From Flavobacteriaceae bacterium UBA4439 (lineage in GTDB: Bacteria > Bacteroidota > Bacteroidia > Flavobacteriales > Flavobacteriaceae), in contig DGPN01000042.1 in the NCBI GenBank assembly GCA_002390455.1, forward strand, positions 35,692 through 99,691: a DNA stretch of 64,000 nt, read 5' to 3'. Below, in pieces: positions 53,502 through 63,079 of this stretch (the first letter of the stretch is position 1; each line of letters opens with the position of its first letter). Both the position numbers and the translations under genes were made by a program. Under the pieces are notes generated by a model. It was not told the DNA's origin. It did no database searches and worked only from the letters and a program-made list of their open reading frames with translations.

Positions 53502-55031
53502 ATGAAGAAGTACTTAAACCTGTTTGATTTCAAACAAAAGGTAGATTATAAAACTGAGGTTTTGTCTGGCTTGACCGTGGCAATGGCATTGGTCCCCGAA
53601 GCAGTAGCTTTTGCTTTGGTGGCGGGTTTATCTCCTCTCACTGGACTTTACGCAGCTTTTGTGATGGGTTTGATCACTTCTGTTTTTGGAGGACGCCCTG
53701 GAATGATATCTGGAGCTACAGGAGCCGTAGCCATTGTCGTCGTAACCTTGGCTATATCACATGGTCCTGAATATGTATTTGCAACAGTTGTTGTGGCAGG
53801 TGTGATTCAGTTAGTCGCTGGTTTTTTAAAACTGGGTAAGCTAATGCGATTGGTTCCCCACCCAGTGATTTTTGGTTTTGTCAATGGCTTGGCCATTATT
53901 ATTTTTATTTCACAATTGGATCAGTTTAAAAATTCTGATGGATCATGGTTGAGTGGATCATCCATGAATGTTTTTTTGGGCTTGGTTTTATTGACCATGC
54001 TTATTATTTGGGGTTTGCCTAAGATCACAAAGCTATTCCCCGCTTCATTAATTGCTATTCTCAGCGTGTTTGGAATAGTATATTTTTTTGGTATAGATAC
54101 CAAAACCGTAGGGGATATGGCTTCAATTCAAGGAGGATTTCCTCCCTTTCATATTCCCAGTGTTCCCTTCAACTTAGAAACCCTAACTATAGTGTTCCCC
54201 TATGCCCTTATCGTCGCTGGGGTAGGTTTGATCGAAAGTTTGTTAACCCTAAACATCATAGATGAAATAACAGAAACACGAGGAAGCGGAAACAAAGAGG
54301 CGGTAGCTCAGGGGATGGCCAATGTTCTTTCGGGACTTTTTTCGGGTATGGGAGGTTGTGCCATGATTGGTCAGAGTCTGATCAATATCTCCAATGGAGC
54401 TAGGGCCAGAATGTCGGGCGTTGTAGCAGCAGTGGTATTGTTGGTTTTTGTAATGTTCGGAGCTGGTTTGATTGAACAAGTCCCCATGGCCGCACTCACA
54501 GGATTGATGATTATGGTGGCCATTGGAACTTTTGAGTGGTCGAGCTTAAGGACGTTCAATAAAATGCCTAAATCGGATATTTTTGTAATGATTACCGTAA
54601 CCCTCGTTACTGTTTTACTTCACAACCTCGCTCTTGCTGTGGTTTTAGGCGTTGTGATTGCTGCTCTGGTTTTTGCTTGGGACAATGCCAAAAGAATTCG
54701 TGCACGAAAATCCATCGATGATAAAGGGATTAAACATTATGAAATTTATGGTCCATTATTTTTTGGTTCCATCAGTGCTTTTAATGAGAAATTTGACGTG
54801 CTCAATGATCCCCAAGAGGTGATTATCGATTTTAAAGAAAGTAGGGTAGTGGATATGTCAGCCATTGAAGCACTCAACAAAATTACAGAACGATATCTCA
54901 AAATGGGTAAGAAGCTCCATTTACGTCATTTGAGTCAAGACTGCCAATTGTTGCTCAAAAACGCTGACAAGATCATTGATGTCAATGTTTTGGAAGATCC
55001 TAACTACAAGGTTTTGATTGACGAAATTTAA
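53502..55031 (+). CDS. SulP-family anion permease with STAS domain
   Basis: 509 residues. About 12 membrane helices (LSGLTVAMALVPEAVAFALV, GLYAAFVMGLITSVFGGRPG, ISGATGAVAIVVVTLAI) and a C-terminal cytosolic STAS domain from about residue 405 (VIIDFKESRVVDMSAIEAL). Family members move sulfate, bicarbonate or other anions. Directly after the PL8 operon it might import sulfate freed from a sulfated polysaccharide (inference); bicarbonate import is the other likely role. Own promoter region of 235 bases. Confidence 0.93.
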   Translation: MKKYLNLFDFKQKVDYKTEVLSGLTVAMALVPEAVAFALVAGLSPLTGLYAAFVMGLITSVFGGRPGMISGATGAVAIVVVTLAISHGPEYVFATVVVAGVIQLVAGFLKLGKLMRLVPHPVIFGFVNGLAIIIFISQLDQFKNSDGSWLSGSSMNVFLGLVLLTMLIIWGLPKITKLFPASLIAILSVFGIVYFFGIDTKTVGDMASIQGGFPPFHIPSVPFNLETLTIVFPYALIVAGVGLIESLLTLNIIDEITETRGSGNKEAVAQGMANVLSGLFSGMGGCAMIGQSLINISNGARARMSGVVAAVVLLVFVMFGAGLIEQVPMAALTGLMIMVAIGTFEWSSLRTFNKMPKSDIFVMITVTLVTVLLHNLALAVVLGVVIAALVFAWDNAKRIRARKSIDDKGIKHYEIYGPLFFGSISAFNEKFDVLNDPQEVIIDFKESRVVDMSAIEALNKITERYLKMGKKLHLRHLSQDCQLLLKNADKIIDVNVLEDPNYKVLIDEI

Positions 55032-55135
55032 TAGGAAAATGCTATAATTTAAGGCCTAAAGGGTTCAAGTATGATTGCTAAGGTCATCGGGTCTGAAAAG
55101 TTCAAAACTTATTTTAGAAAAAACCATTAGAAAAA

Positions 55136-55546
55136 CTAGAATGGAGGAGACTCCATAAGAAACAAGGCTTCTACTTGGTCGGGGACTTTAATGGGTTTTC
55201 TAGTAGAGAGATCCACATAGCACCATTGGGTTTGAGAGCGCACCAAAAGTTGGTTGGTTTTGTCGTTATAAAATTCAACCACACGCATAGACAACGGACC
55301 TCGAACCGATTTGACATGGGTCTCTATTCTGATGCTTTCCCCTAGAAAGGCACCCCGTTTGTAATTGACCTCATGACTTCTTACCATCCATACCCCTTCT
55401 GTCTGATCCAAAAGGTTTTGAATCTTATCCCAATGTGTTTTGGCAATCTCTTGTGCCCAATATAGGTACTGAACATTGTTGACATGGTTGAGATCATCGA
55501 GATGTTCTTTGTTTACTATATTTATTGATGTTAATCGATGACTCAT
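55136..55546 (-). CDS. Acyl-CoA thioesterase, 4HBT hot-dog fold
   Basis: 136 residues. Hot-dog fold with DDLNHVNNVQYLYWAQEIAK (the 4HBT active-site region with Asp, His and Asn) and later strands LGESIRIETHVKSV. Probably hydrolyses acyl-CoA or acyl-ACP; natural substrate unknown. It overlaps the glutaminyl cyclotransferase gene by 4 bases (ATGA), so the two are coupled, but a shared pathway is not obvious. Confidence 0.88.
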   Translation of the reverse strand: MSHRLTSINIVNKEHLDDLNHVNNVQYLYWAQEIAKTHWDKIQNLLDQTEGVWMVRSHEVNYKRGAFLGESIRIETHVKSVRGPLSMRVVEFYNDKTNQLLVRSQTQWCYVDLSTRKPIKVPDQVEALFLMESPPF

Positions 55547-56565
55547 TGTTTGAGACTGATCTTAACCTCAAAAAGTTTACTCCAGTTTTTTCCCGTTACA
55601 AAAAAGGTTTTCCTTTTGGGGTGATAGGCAATACCATTGAGTACATCCAAATTGGAAACTTGTTCCACTTTACTTTTTAGCCCAGAAAAATCAATAACAC
55701 CCTCGACGGCTCCAGTTTGTGGATTGATGATGATCCCTACTTCCTTATTGAATTGATAAGTGTTGGCGAAAATTTTTCCATCTACCCATTCCAACTCATT
55801 GATTTTTTTAAGAGCGTTTTTATCCGTCATCACTTGGATTTTGCTAATTTCTTTTTGGGTATTGGGATCTAATAACCAAATTTGGTGGGTGCCATCAGAC
55901 TTATACAAATATTGCCCGTCATTACATAGTCCCCAACCTTCTTTACTCTCTTGATAAGCAAAAGAGCGTTCCATTTTGAGTAGATCTGGATTGTATTGAA
56001 AACCCATATTTCCTTTCCATGTTAATTGATAGATTTTGTCGTTTAGAATGGAAATGCCCTCGCCAAAATAAACTTTATCCAAGTCAATCTTTTTTAGGAC
56101 ATCACCAGTTTTGAAATTTACTTTTCTCAAACTGGATTTTCCCCTTAGTCCTGTACTTTCGTATAAGGTGTCTCGGTAAAATTCTAATCCCTGAGTGTAG
56201 GCTGTTTTGTCGTGTGGATATTCATTTAGAATGGTGTAGGTAAACAGTTGAGGTTTGACCGGAGCAACAATTGTGATGTTTTCAGAATATTCTGATTTCA
56301 CACCCGAAGCATATACTGAGGCTTTTAGAAGGTAAATCCCCAGTTTTCTATTCTTTAAAGGATGAAGTTCATCGATCTTTTCTCCCTCCAATTGGTAAAC
56401 TACGGAATCAATGGGATGGTCTTTTTTGTTAATAAGCTCAAACCGTAGCGTGTCATTGGGGGTGTATTTTTTGGTTTTTTCCAAAATGCTCAGTTTGAAA
56501 TCTTTTGAGATATCGCCATTACACTTTAGAAGTAGCAGGGAAAGAAGTAAAATCCAAATTTTCAT
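55543..56565 (-). CDS. Glutaminyl-peptide cyclotransferase (plant/bacterial type) lipoprotein
   Basis: 340 residues. Lipobox LLKC near residue 15 (LLSLLLLKCNG). Residues about 100-340 form the five-bladed propeller of bacterial glutaminyl cyclase: YPHDKTAYTQGLEFYRDTLY, TGLRGKSSLRKVNF, ISILNDKIYQLTWK, LCNDGQYLYKSDGTHQIWLL and NELEWVDGKIFANTY. It converts N-terminal Gln to pyroglutamate on exported proteins, which is frequent in Bacteroidota because signal peptidase cuts often leave Gln. N-terminal beta domain of about 80 residues is extra. Confidence 0.9.
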   Translation of the reverse strand: MKIWILLLSLLLLKCNGDISKDFKLSILEKTKKYTPNDTLRFELINKKDHPIDSVVYQLEGEKIDELHPLKNRKLGIYLLKASVYASGVKSEYSENITIVAPVKPQLFTYTILNEYPHDKTAYTQGLEFYRDTLYESTGLRGKSSLRKVNFKTGDVLKKIDLDKVYFGEGISILNDKIYQLTWKGNMGFQYNPDLLKMERSFAYQESKEGWGLCNDGQYLYKSDGTHQIWLLDPNTQKEISKIQVMTDKNALKKINELEWVDGKIFANTYQFNKEVGIIINPQTGAVEGVIDFSGLKSKVEQVSNLDVLNGIAYHPKRKTFFVTGKNWSKLFEVKISLKQ

Positions 56566-56610
56566 TTAAAAGGGTTCAATATTGTGTTTAAAATTAAGAA
56601 TTTAAAATAA

Positions 56611-56640
56611 TTGTTGAACGAATGAAACCTATTATATTTG
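56611..56640 (+). promoter_or_regulatory. Bacteroidota-type promoter of the SRP RNA
   Basis: TTG (56611-56613), 19 bases, TATATTTG (56633-56640). Identical spacing and -7 box to the tRNA-cluster promoter at 442-471. It places the start of transcription at about 56645, the first base of the SRP RNA helix. Confidence 0.85.
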
Positions 56641-56644
56641 CTGT

Positions 56645-56741
56645 GGGCAAGTCCTGCACAACCAGCTCCTGCCGAATCCCCCCAGGGCGGGAACGCAGCA
56701 AGGGTAGGCGGTCGTAGCGGTGTGATGTAGATCGCTTGCCC
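56645..56741 (+). ncRNA. ffs: Signal recognition particle RNA, small bacterial (4.5S) type
   Basis: A 97-nt RNA closed by GGGCAAG (56645-56651) and CTTGCCC (56735-56741). The apical part contains GGGCGGGAACGCAGCAAGGG, which matches the conserved Ffh-binding loop region of SRP RNAs (GGAA-type loop and AGCAAGG). It targets membrane proteins with Ffh. A T run directly follows the closing helix and could end transcription, but the next gene begins 12 bases later. Confidence 0.93.
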
Positions 56742-56753
56742 ATTTTTTATTTT

Positions 56754-57560
56754 ATGACTAAAGTAATTTTAATTACGGGTGCTTCTTCTGGTCTTGGCAA
56801 AGCCACTGCTTCTTATTTGTTGGCAAAAAATTTTCGTGTTTATGGGACTTCTAGAGACCCCAAAAAATATAGTTTCGACAAGAGTATTGAATTGCTTCCT
56901 TTCGATTTGAATCAGCCAGAATCTGCGCAGCAATTGGTAGATGAACTGATGGAAAAGGCAGGACGAATTGATGTGTTGATCAACAATGCAGGGGCAGGGA
57001 TCATTGGACCCGTTGAGGAAATAGATGCTACTGTATTAAATTCACATTTTTCAACCAATTTATTTGGCCCATTGGCTTTGATCCAAAGAGTAATCCCTGT
57101 TATGCGAGAACAAGGCTCTGGTTTGATCATTAATGTTACCTCTATAGCGGGTTATATGGGATTGCCTTTTAGGGGAATATATTCCGCTTCCAAAGGTGCG
57201 TTGGGGATAGCCTCCGAAGCGCTTAGGATGGAAGTCAAGCGCTTTGGTATTGATGTGGTAACATTGGCTCCGGGAGATTATGCTACCGATATTGCTGCTC
57301 GTCGTATTTACTCCCCTTTGAAAAAAGAATCTCCCTACCACGATCTCTATAAATCCTCTCTGGAAACCATCGATGAACATGTCGATCAGGGCGGTGATCC
57401 CAATGATTTTGCCCGAATGGTAAACAAAATTATCAGGCTTAAAAAAAGAAAGGTTCATTACAAATCCGGCTCCTTTCTTCAAAAACTATCGCTCTTACTC
57501 AAGCGAATCTTGCCGGATACTGTTTTTGAAAAAATGATTATGAATCATTATAAAGTTTAA
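56754..57560 (+). CDS. Short-chain dehydrogenase/reductase
   Basis: About 268 residues from MTKVILITGASSGLGKATAS. Motifs: TGASSGLG cofactor loop, LINNAGAG, the catalytic Ser region NVTSIAGYMG and YSASKGAL (Y-x-x-x-K). Extended C-terminal part past the Rossmann fold resembles retinol or steroid-type reductases; the substrate is unknown. A TTG inside the SRP RNA is in frame but is not a plausible start. With 12 bases between SRP RNA and ATG, read-through of the ffs terminator is likely to feed this gene. Confidence 0.9.
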   Translation: MTKVILITGASSGLGKATASYLLAKNFRVYGTSRDPKKYSFDKSIELLPFDLNQPESAQQLVDELMEKAGRIDVLINNAGAGIIGPVEEIDATVLNSHFSTNLFGPLALIQRVIPVMREQGSGLIINVTSIAGYMGLPFRGIYSASKGALGIASEALRMEVKRFGIDVVTLAPGDYATDIAARRIYSPLKKESPYHDLYKSSLETIDEHVDQGGDPNDFARMVNKIIRLKKRKVHYKSGSFLQKLSLLLKRILPDTVFEKMIMNHYKV

Positions 57561-57576
57561 CCTTAATCCATTGTAA

Positions 57577-58230
57577 ATGAAATTTTTTATTGATACTGCC
57601 AATTTAGACCAAATCAAAGAAGCCCAAGACCTAGGAGTCCTAGACGGTGTAACCACCAATCCTTCCTTAATGGCTAAAGAGGGCATTTCGGGAGCAGACA
57701 ACATTCTCAAGCACTATGTAGATATTTGCGAAGCTGTAGAGGGCGATGTGTCTGCCGAGGTGATTGCTGTTGATTTTGAAGGTATGGTCAAAGAGGGAGA
57801 GCAATTGGCATCCTTACACCCACAGATTGTAGTGAAAATACCTATGATCAAAGATGGAATTAAGGCTTTGAAATATTTTTCAGATCGCAACATTAAAACC
57901 AACTGCACCCTTATTTTTTCAGCTGGACAAGCCCTTTTGGCCGCCAAAGCGGGAGCAACTTACGTTTCGCCATTTATTGGTCGTTTGGATGATATATCAA
58001 CCGATGGATTGTCTTTGATTAATGAAATCAGAGAGATCTATGACAATTATGCTTTTGAAACCGAAATATTGGCCGCTTCTATCCGTCATACTATGCACAT
58101 TATAGATTGCGCTAAAATCGGAGCAGATGTGATGACAGGACCTCTGAATGCCATCGTGGGACTGTTGAGACACCCACTGACAGATAGTGGATTGCAAAAG
58201 TTCTTGGAGGATTACAAAAAAGGCAACTAA
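57577..58230 (+). CDS. fsa: Fructose-6-phosphate aldolase / transaldolase (Fsa/TalC type)
   Basis: 217 residues, class I aldolase barrel. MKFFIDTANLDQIKEAQDLG and GVTTNPSLMAKEG begin the family signature; the Schiff-base lysine is K87 in VVKIPMIKDG; further NCTLIFSAGQALLAAKAGA, YVSPFIGRLDD and ILAASIRHTMH. Such short proteins act as transaldolase or fructose-6-phosphate aldolase; in combination with the split transketolase of this chromosome it would serve the pentose phosphate pathway. 16 bases after the SDR gene, and its stop shares CTAA with the convergent gene. Confidence 0.93.
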   Translation: MKFFIDTANLDQIKEAQDLGVLDGVTTNPSLMAKEGISGADNILKHYVDICEAVEGDVSAEVIAVDFEGMVKEGEQLASLHPQIVVKIPMIKDGIKALKYFSDRNIKTNCTLIFSAGQALLAAKAGATYVSPFIGRLDDISTDGLSLINEIREIYDNYAFETEILAASIRHTMHIIDCAKIGADVMTGPLNAIVGLLRHPLTDSGLQKFLEDYKKGN

Positions 58231-59618
58231 TTATTTTTAAGTAAATCCTCAAAATTAGGGGCACTAAAGTTTCCAAAACCTTCTTTGATTTTTCCATCGG
58301 CACCGACTACTATGGCTCGGTTGAGGAGGGACAATACCCACTTCTTACTGTCTTTGTCAAAATTGGTAAAGGCCAATTGGGTTTTGGGATCAATATTCAT
58401 CATACGGTGAACCTCAAAAACAATTTCGTTAAAGGGCTGAATACAGACTCCTTTAAACTGATATTTAGGAAATAGTTTTTCTAATGCTTTGGCTTTGATT
58501 ACTGTATTTCTGTAGTGACTCATCTGGGTTTGAGACCAAAAATAAAAGACGGTAGGACTATTGATGATTTCTGCCGTGCTTACCACTTTCAATTGATGAT
58601 TCTGTAATTTTAATTCAGGAAGTTTTTTGCCCGCAGACATGTTTTGTATGTCGTTATGAAGATCTAAAACTTCATTGAGATAAGACTTTGAATTGTTAAC
58701 CACAATAAATTGTTTAAGGAATTTTTCATGATTATTCTGATTGTCCAAATTCATCAATTCCTCAAAGGCTACTGCTCTAGCTAAGTTGTTTTTTAAGACG
58801 TTTCCTTTGACATGGGTTTCGATCAACTTCAAACGTTTGATATTAAATTCGGTTTTTTGTCTGTTTCTAAAGTAGTTTTGACTGCTGTCCAGTGCTTTTT
58901 CACTCAAATAATTGAGTAGATAATTGATGTAGGGATCGAAAAAAGCGAGATCGGTTTCTGAAAGACTGAGGTATTTTCGGTAATCAAAATAGACGGAATC
59001 TTGTTTATTATCCCATAAAGTTCCCCTAAGTAGTGCATAGCGTTCTTTACGAGTGGCATATGGGTAGATGTAGGCTGCTTGGGTAATTTTCTGAGCTATG
59101 GGGGAGAGTTGATTGATGGAGTCCATTAAAATCCATCTGTTTTTTTTCTCCAATAGTAATGAATCTATTATACGGGTGAAGACTTCACTTCCACTAGAAT
59201 ATTTTGTAGAAAGGAAGCTGTTTTCTTTTTCAAAACGAAGTAACAAATCCATCATGAAGTTGTTTTTGGCAGCACCACGACCCGAGTAAACGATCGATTC
59301 ATCAAAAGAAGAAGCGTTGATACGAACCCAAATACTGTCCTTCTTTTCTAAAAAAACAGATTTGTACTCAGGAATGTGTTCAATCTTGTATATCCCTGTT
59401 TCCAGAGAGTCATAATATTTAAAAAAGCGATAATTGAGATTGAGGGGAAGTGAGTCAATGGTTCTATTGTCCTTGTAAAGCGTCACATAGTTTGAGGAAG
59501 GGTTGACGATCTGTCCACCAAAGAAAATCCTATTCCTATCCTCTTCTTCGTTACAGGAGCTGAGGAGGACTGCCCATAACAGCAGACCAATTCGTGTTAA
59601 AAATTTTGTTTGATCCAT
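58227..59618 (-). CDS. Thioredoxin-fold lipoprotein lacking the CXXC motif
   Basis: 463 residues. Lipobox LLSSC at about residue 22. The C-terminal third looks like a TlpA/ResA-type thioredoxin domain (SPTVFYFWSQTQMSHYRNTV, FKGVCIQPFNEIVFE, RAIVVGADGKIKEGFG). Where CXXC is expected after FYFW the sequence is SQTQMSHY, so there are no redox cysteines. The N-terminal part has no recognised domain and is helical. Probably a periplasmic binding or chaperone-like derivative. Confidence 0.75.
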   Translation of the reverse strand: MDQTKFLTRIGLLLWAVLLSSCNEEEDRNRIFFGGQIVNPSSNYVTLYKDNRTIDSLPLNLNYRFFKYYDSLETGIYKIEHIPEYKSVFLEKKDSIWVRINASSFDESIVYSGRGAAKNNFMMDLLLRFEKENSFLSTKYSSGSEVFTRIIDSLLLEKKNRWILMDSINQLSPIAQKITQAAYIYPYATRKERYALLRGTLWDNKQDSVYFDYRKYLSLSETDLAFFDPYINYLLNYLSEKALDSSQNYFRNRQKTEFNIKRLKLIETHVKGNVLKNNLARAVAFEELMNLDNQNNHEKFLKQFIVVNNSKSYLNEVLDLHNDIQNMSAGKKLPELKLQNHQLKVVSTAEIINSPTVFYFWSQTQMSHYRNTVIKAKALEKLFPKYQFKGVCIQPFNEIVFEVHRMMNIDPKTQLAFTNFDKDSKKWVLSLLNRAIVVGADGKIKEGFGNFSAPNFEDLLKNN

Positions 59619-59643
59619 TTACACTGCAATTTACACCAACTAA

Positions 59644-61329
<1,686 letters not shown>

Positions 61330-61364
61330 TCATAGGTACACATTAACTTTTAAGTATTGGCGGA

Positions 61365-62066
61365 CTACAATGTATGATGCAAACTCAATTGAAGTTGGTT
61401 TTTTCCAAAGTTGTTATTGGTTTGACGCATCATTCCAAACTGCATTTTCAATCCTTTTCTAAAAACGTAACCAAAGGCACCATAAAGTCTATTGAGCCCG
61501 AAAAAAGGGACGGTCTTTCCATCACCTATTTTTCGTTGTCCATTGATGAAAATTTCATCGTAGAGGGATAGGTATAATGTTTTGGGTTCAATGACGATTT
61601 TGTTTAGGGGAATGTTGAGAAATAGTCCATAGCGGTAACGGGTTGTGAAATCTTGATTTTCCATGATCCGCATCTCGTATCTGAAACGATGATTGGAATA
61701 GAGTCCTTTTCCCAACTTAATTGGAAAGGAAGTTTCTTGATAAAAGCGATGTTCTATTTTACTCTCCTTGCTGTCACCCGCTGTACCGTTGGTGATGTGT
61801 GCATAGCCAAAGGTTAATTTTAAAGGGCTTTCTCTGGGCATATAGGTGATTCCTCCTCTAATTAGCAATTGTTGTAGATCACCAATAATATTAAAATTTC
61901 GGTGCTGTATGTCTCCTTGGATACCCCAAAGACTGTCTTTTTTAAAACGGGTGTTGAAAACATACAAATACCAAGCCCCCATTTCATCTGGGTCAGTTTG
62001 TGACTGAATGCTGGAGGGAAAACTGAATAATAATATCAATATTGGGATGTAAAAATATTTTTTCAT
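61365..62066 (-). CDS. DUF2490 outer-membrane protein
   Basis: About 233 residues. Signal peptide MKKYFYIPILILLFSFPSSI ending near SQT, then DEMGAWYLYVFNTRFKKDSL and IEHRFYQETSFPIK and YSNHRFRYEMRI, features of DUF2490, and a final strand LQLSLHHTL. Predicted beta-barrel of unknown role. Start at 62066 is preferred because the 19 codons before it overlap towards the next gene and do not improve the signal peptide. Confidence 0.82.
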   Translation of the reverse strand: MKKYFYIPILILLFSFPSSIQSQTDPDEMGAWYLYVFNTRFKKDSLWGIQGDIQHRNFNIIGDLQQLLIRGGITYMPRESPLKLTFGYAHITNGTAGDSKESKIEHRFYQETSFPIKLGKGLYSNHRFRYEMRIMENQDFTTRYRYGLFLNIPLNKIVIEPKTLYLSLYDEIFINGQRKIGDGKTVPFFGLNRLYGAFGYVFRKGLKMQFGMMRQTNNNFGKNQLQLSLHHTL

Positions 62067-62094
62067 AGGGGCAAATATAAAGATTATTAGAAAA

Positions 62095-62313
62095 TCACAA
62101 ATCAAGAGATTTGAACACCTCAATGGCTTTTTGTTCTTCGTCCTTGTGAACCCAAATGCTCTGTTGGTTGTTCAAAATCCCAAATCCTGCCAATCTTGCA
62201 GAAGCAGAGGGGTCTTTTACAACAGGAACTATCTCAAGAGTCTCCAACGCATTAACCACAGCCATTACTTGTATAGAACTTCCTTTGAAAATTTGGATGT
62301 ACTCTTGAGGCAT
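62095..62313 (-). CDS. DUF2007 domain protein (putative signal-transducing protein)
   Basis: 72 residues, a compact alpha-beta unit: YIQIFKGSSIQVMAVVNALE, EIVPVVKDPSAS, QQSIWVHKDEEQKAIEVFKS. The family is common in Bacteroidota and binds unknown ligands. It lies between the DUF2490 gene and a two-TM protein on the same strand, with small gaps. Confidence 0.85.
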   Translation of the reverse strand: MPQEYIQIFKGSSIQVMAVVNALETLEIVPVVKDPSASARLAGFGILNNQQSIWVHKDEEQKAIEVFKSLDL

Positions 62314-62322
62314 TAAGATTAA

Positions 62323-63003
62323 TTAGGTTTTGTCGTATCGATTGTTCCAGATTGCAGGATTAAAATTTTTACCCAAGGCAAAGCCGTAAAACAAAACGAT
62401 AGAGGCTATAGCTTTAAACATAAAGAAGTAAAGCATCCAAAAGGTTGAGGATGTAGGGGTTTTGGTGAAAATTTGATAGGGGGTCAAAAGTGTGGCAAAA
62501 AAACTGACAAATAAAACAGCCATCAATAGGTTCCAAATATTTTTGAAAGGCCATGCCCAAACTTTCCTAAAAAAAGACAGATCATTGCCCCATTTGTGAA
62601 CGAGGTAGAAATAGTTATTGCCTAGAGGAACAAAAAGTAAAGGATCATCTGTTTTTTTTAATCTAAAAAGCACAGAAGGTGCCATAATTTTAAATCCATC
62701 TAAAGATGTTTGATGCTCTTTTTCCAATTGGGTGATTTTTTCAATACCCTCCTTAGGAATATTGCCCTTAAAATATTTGAGATCTAAAAAACGCAATCGG
62801 TAATCAACGCAAACCTTCTTGATCTGATCCAAGTGAAAAATTCTATGGCTTTCAAGTTGGTCAAAGTCAAAATTATTTGTGTTTTGGATTTTGGAAGTTT
62901 GTCCATCTGTAATATTACCCAGATTTATGGCATCAGCGTTTTGGGCAACATTTTGAAGGATTTGGTCGATTTGGGTGGGCGGGAAGAGTTTCGTCATCAT
63001 CAT
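62323..63003 (-). CDS. Uncharacterised protein with C-terminal membrane helices
   Basis: 226 residues. N-terminal 140 residues soluble and mixed alpha-beta (ITQLEKEHQTSLDGFKIMAP). Two or three membrane helices near the end (LLMAVLFVSFFATLLTPYQI and YFFMFKAIASIVLFYGFAL). No family recognised. It is 9 bases upstream of the DUF2007 gene, same strand, and starts after pheT, so the three genes may form one transcript. Confidence 0.7.
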   Translation of the reverse strand: MMMTKLFPPTQIDQILQNVAQNADAINLGNITDGQTSKIQNTNNFDFDQLESHRIFHLDQIKKVCVDYRLRFLDLKYFKGNIPKEGIEKITQLEKEHQTSLDGFKIMAPSVLFRLKKTDDPLLFVPLGNNYFYLVHKWGNDLSFFRKVWAWPFKNIWNLLMAVLFVSFFATLLTPYQIFTKTPTSSTFWMLYFFMFKAIASIVLFYGFALGKNFNPAIWNNRYDKT

Positions 63004-63079
63004 CTATCTTTTTCTCTTTGTAAAATTAGGCATAAAATAGGTTTTGACAAAAGTCAACGAAGGAAAAGCTTAATTTTTA

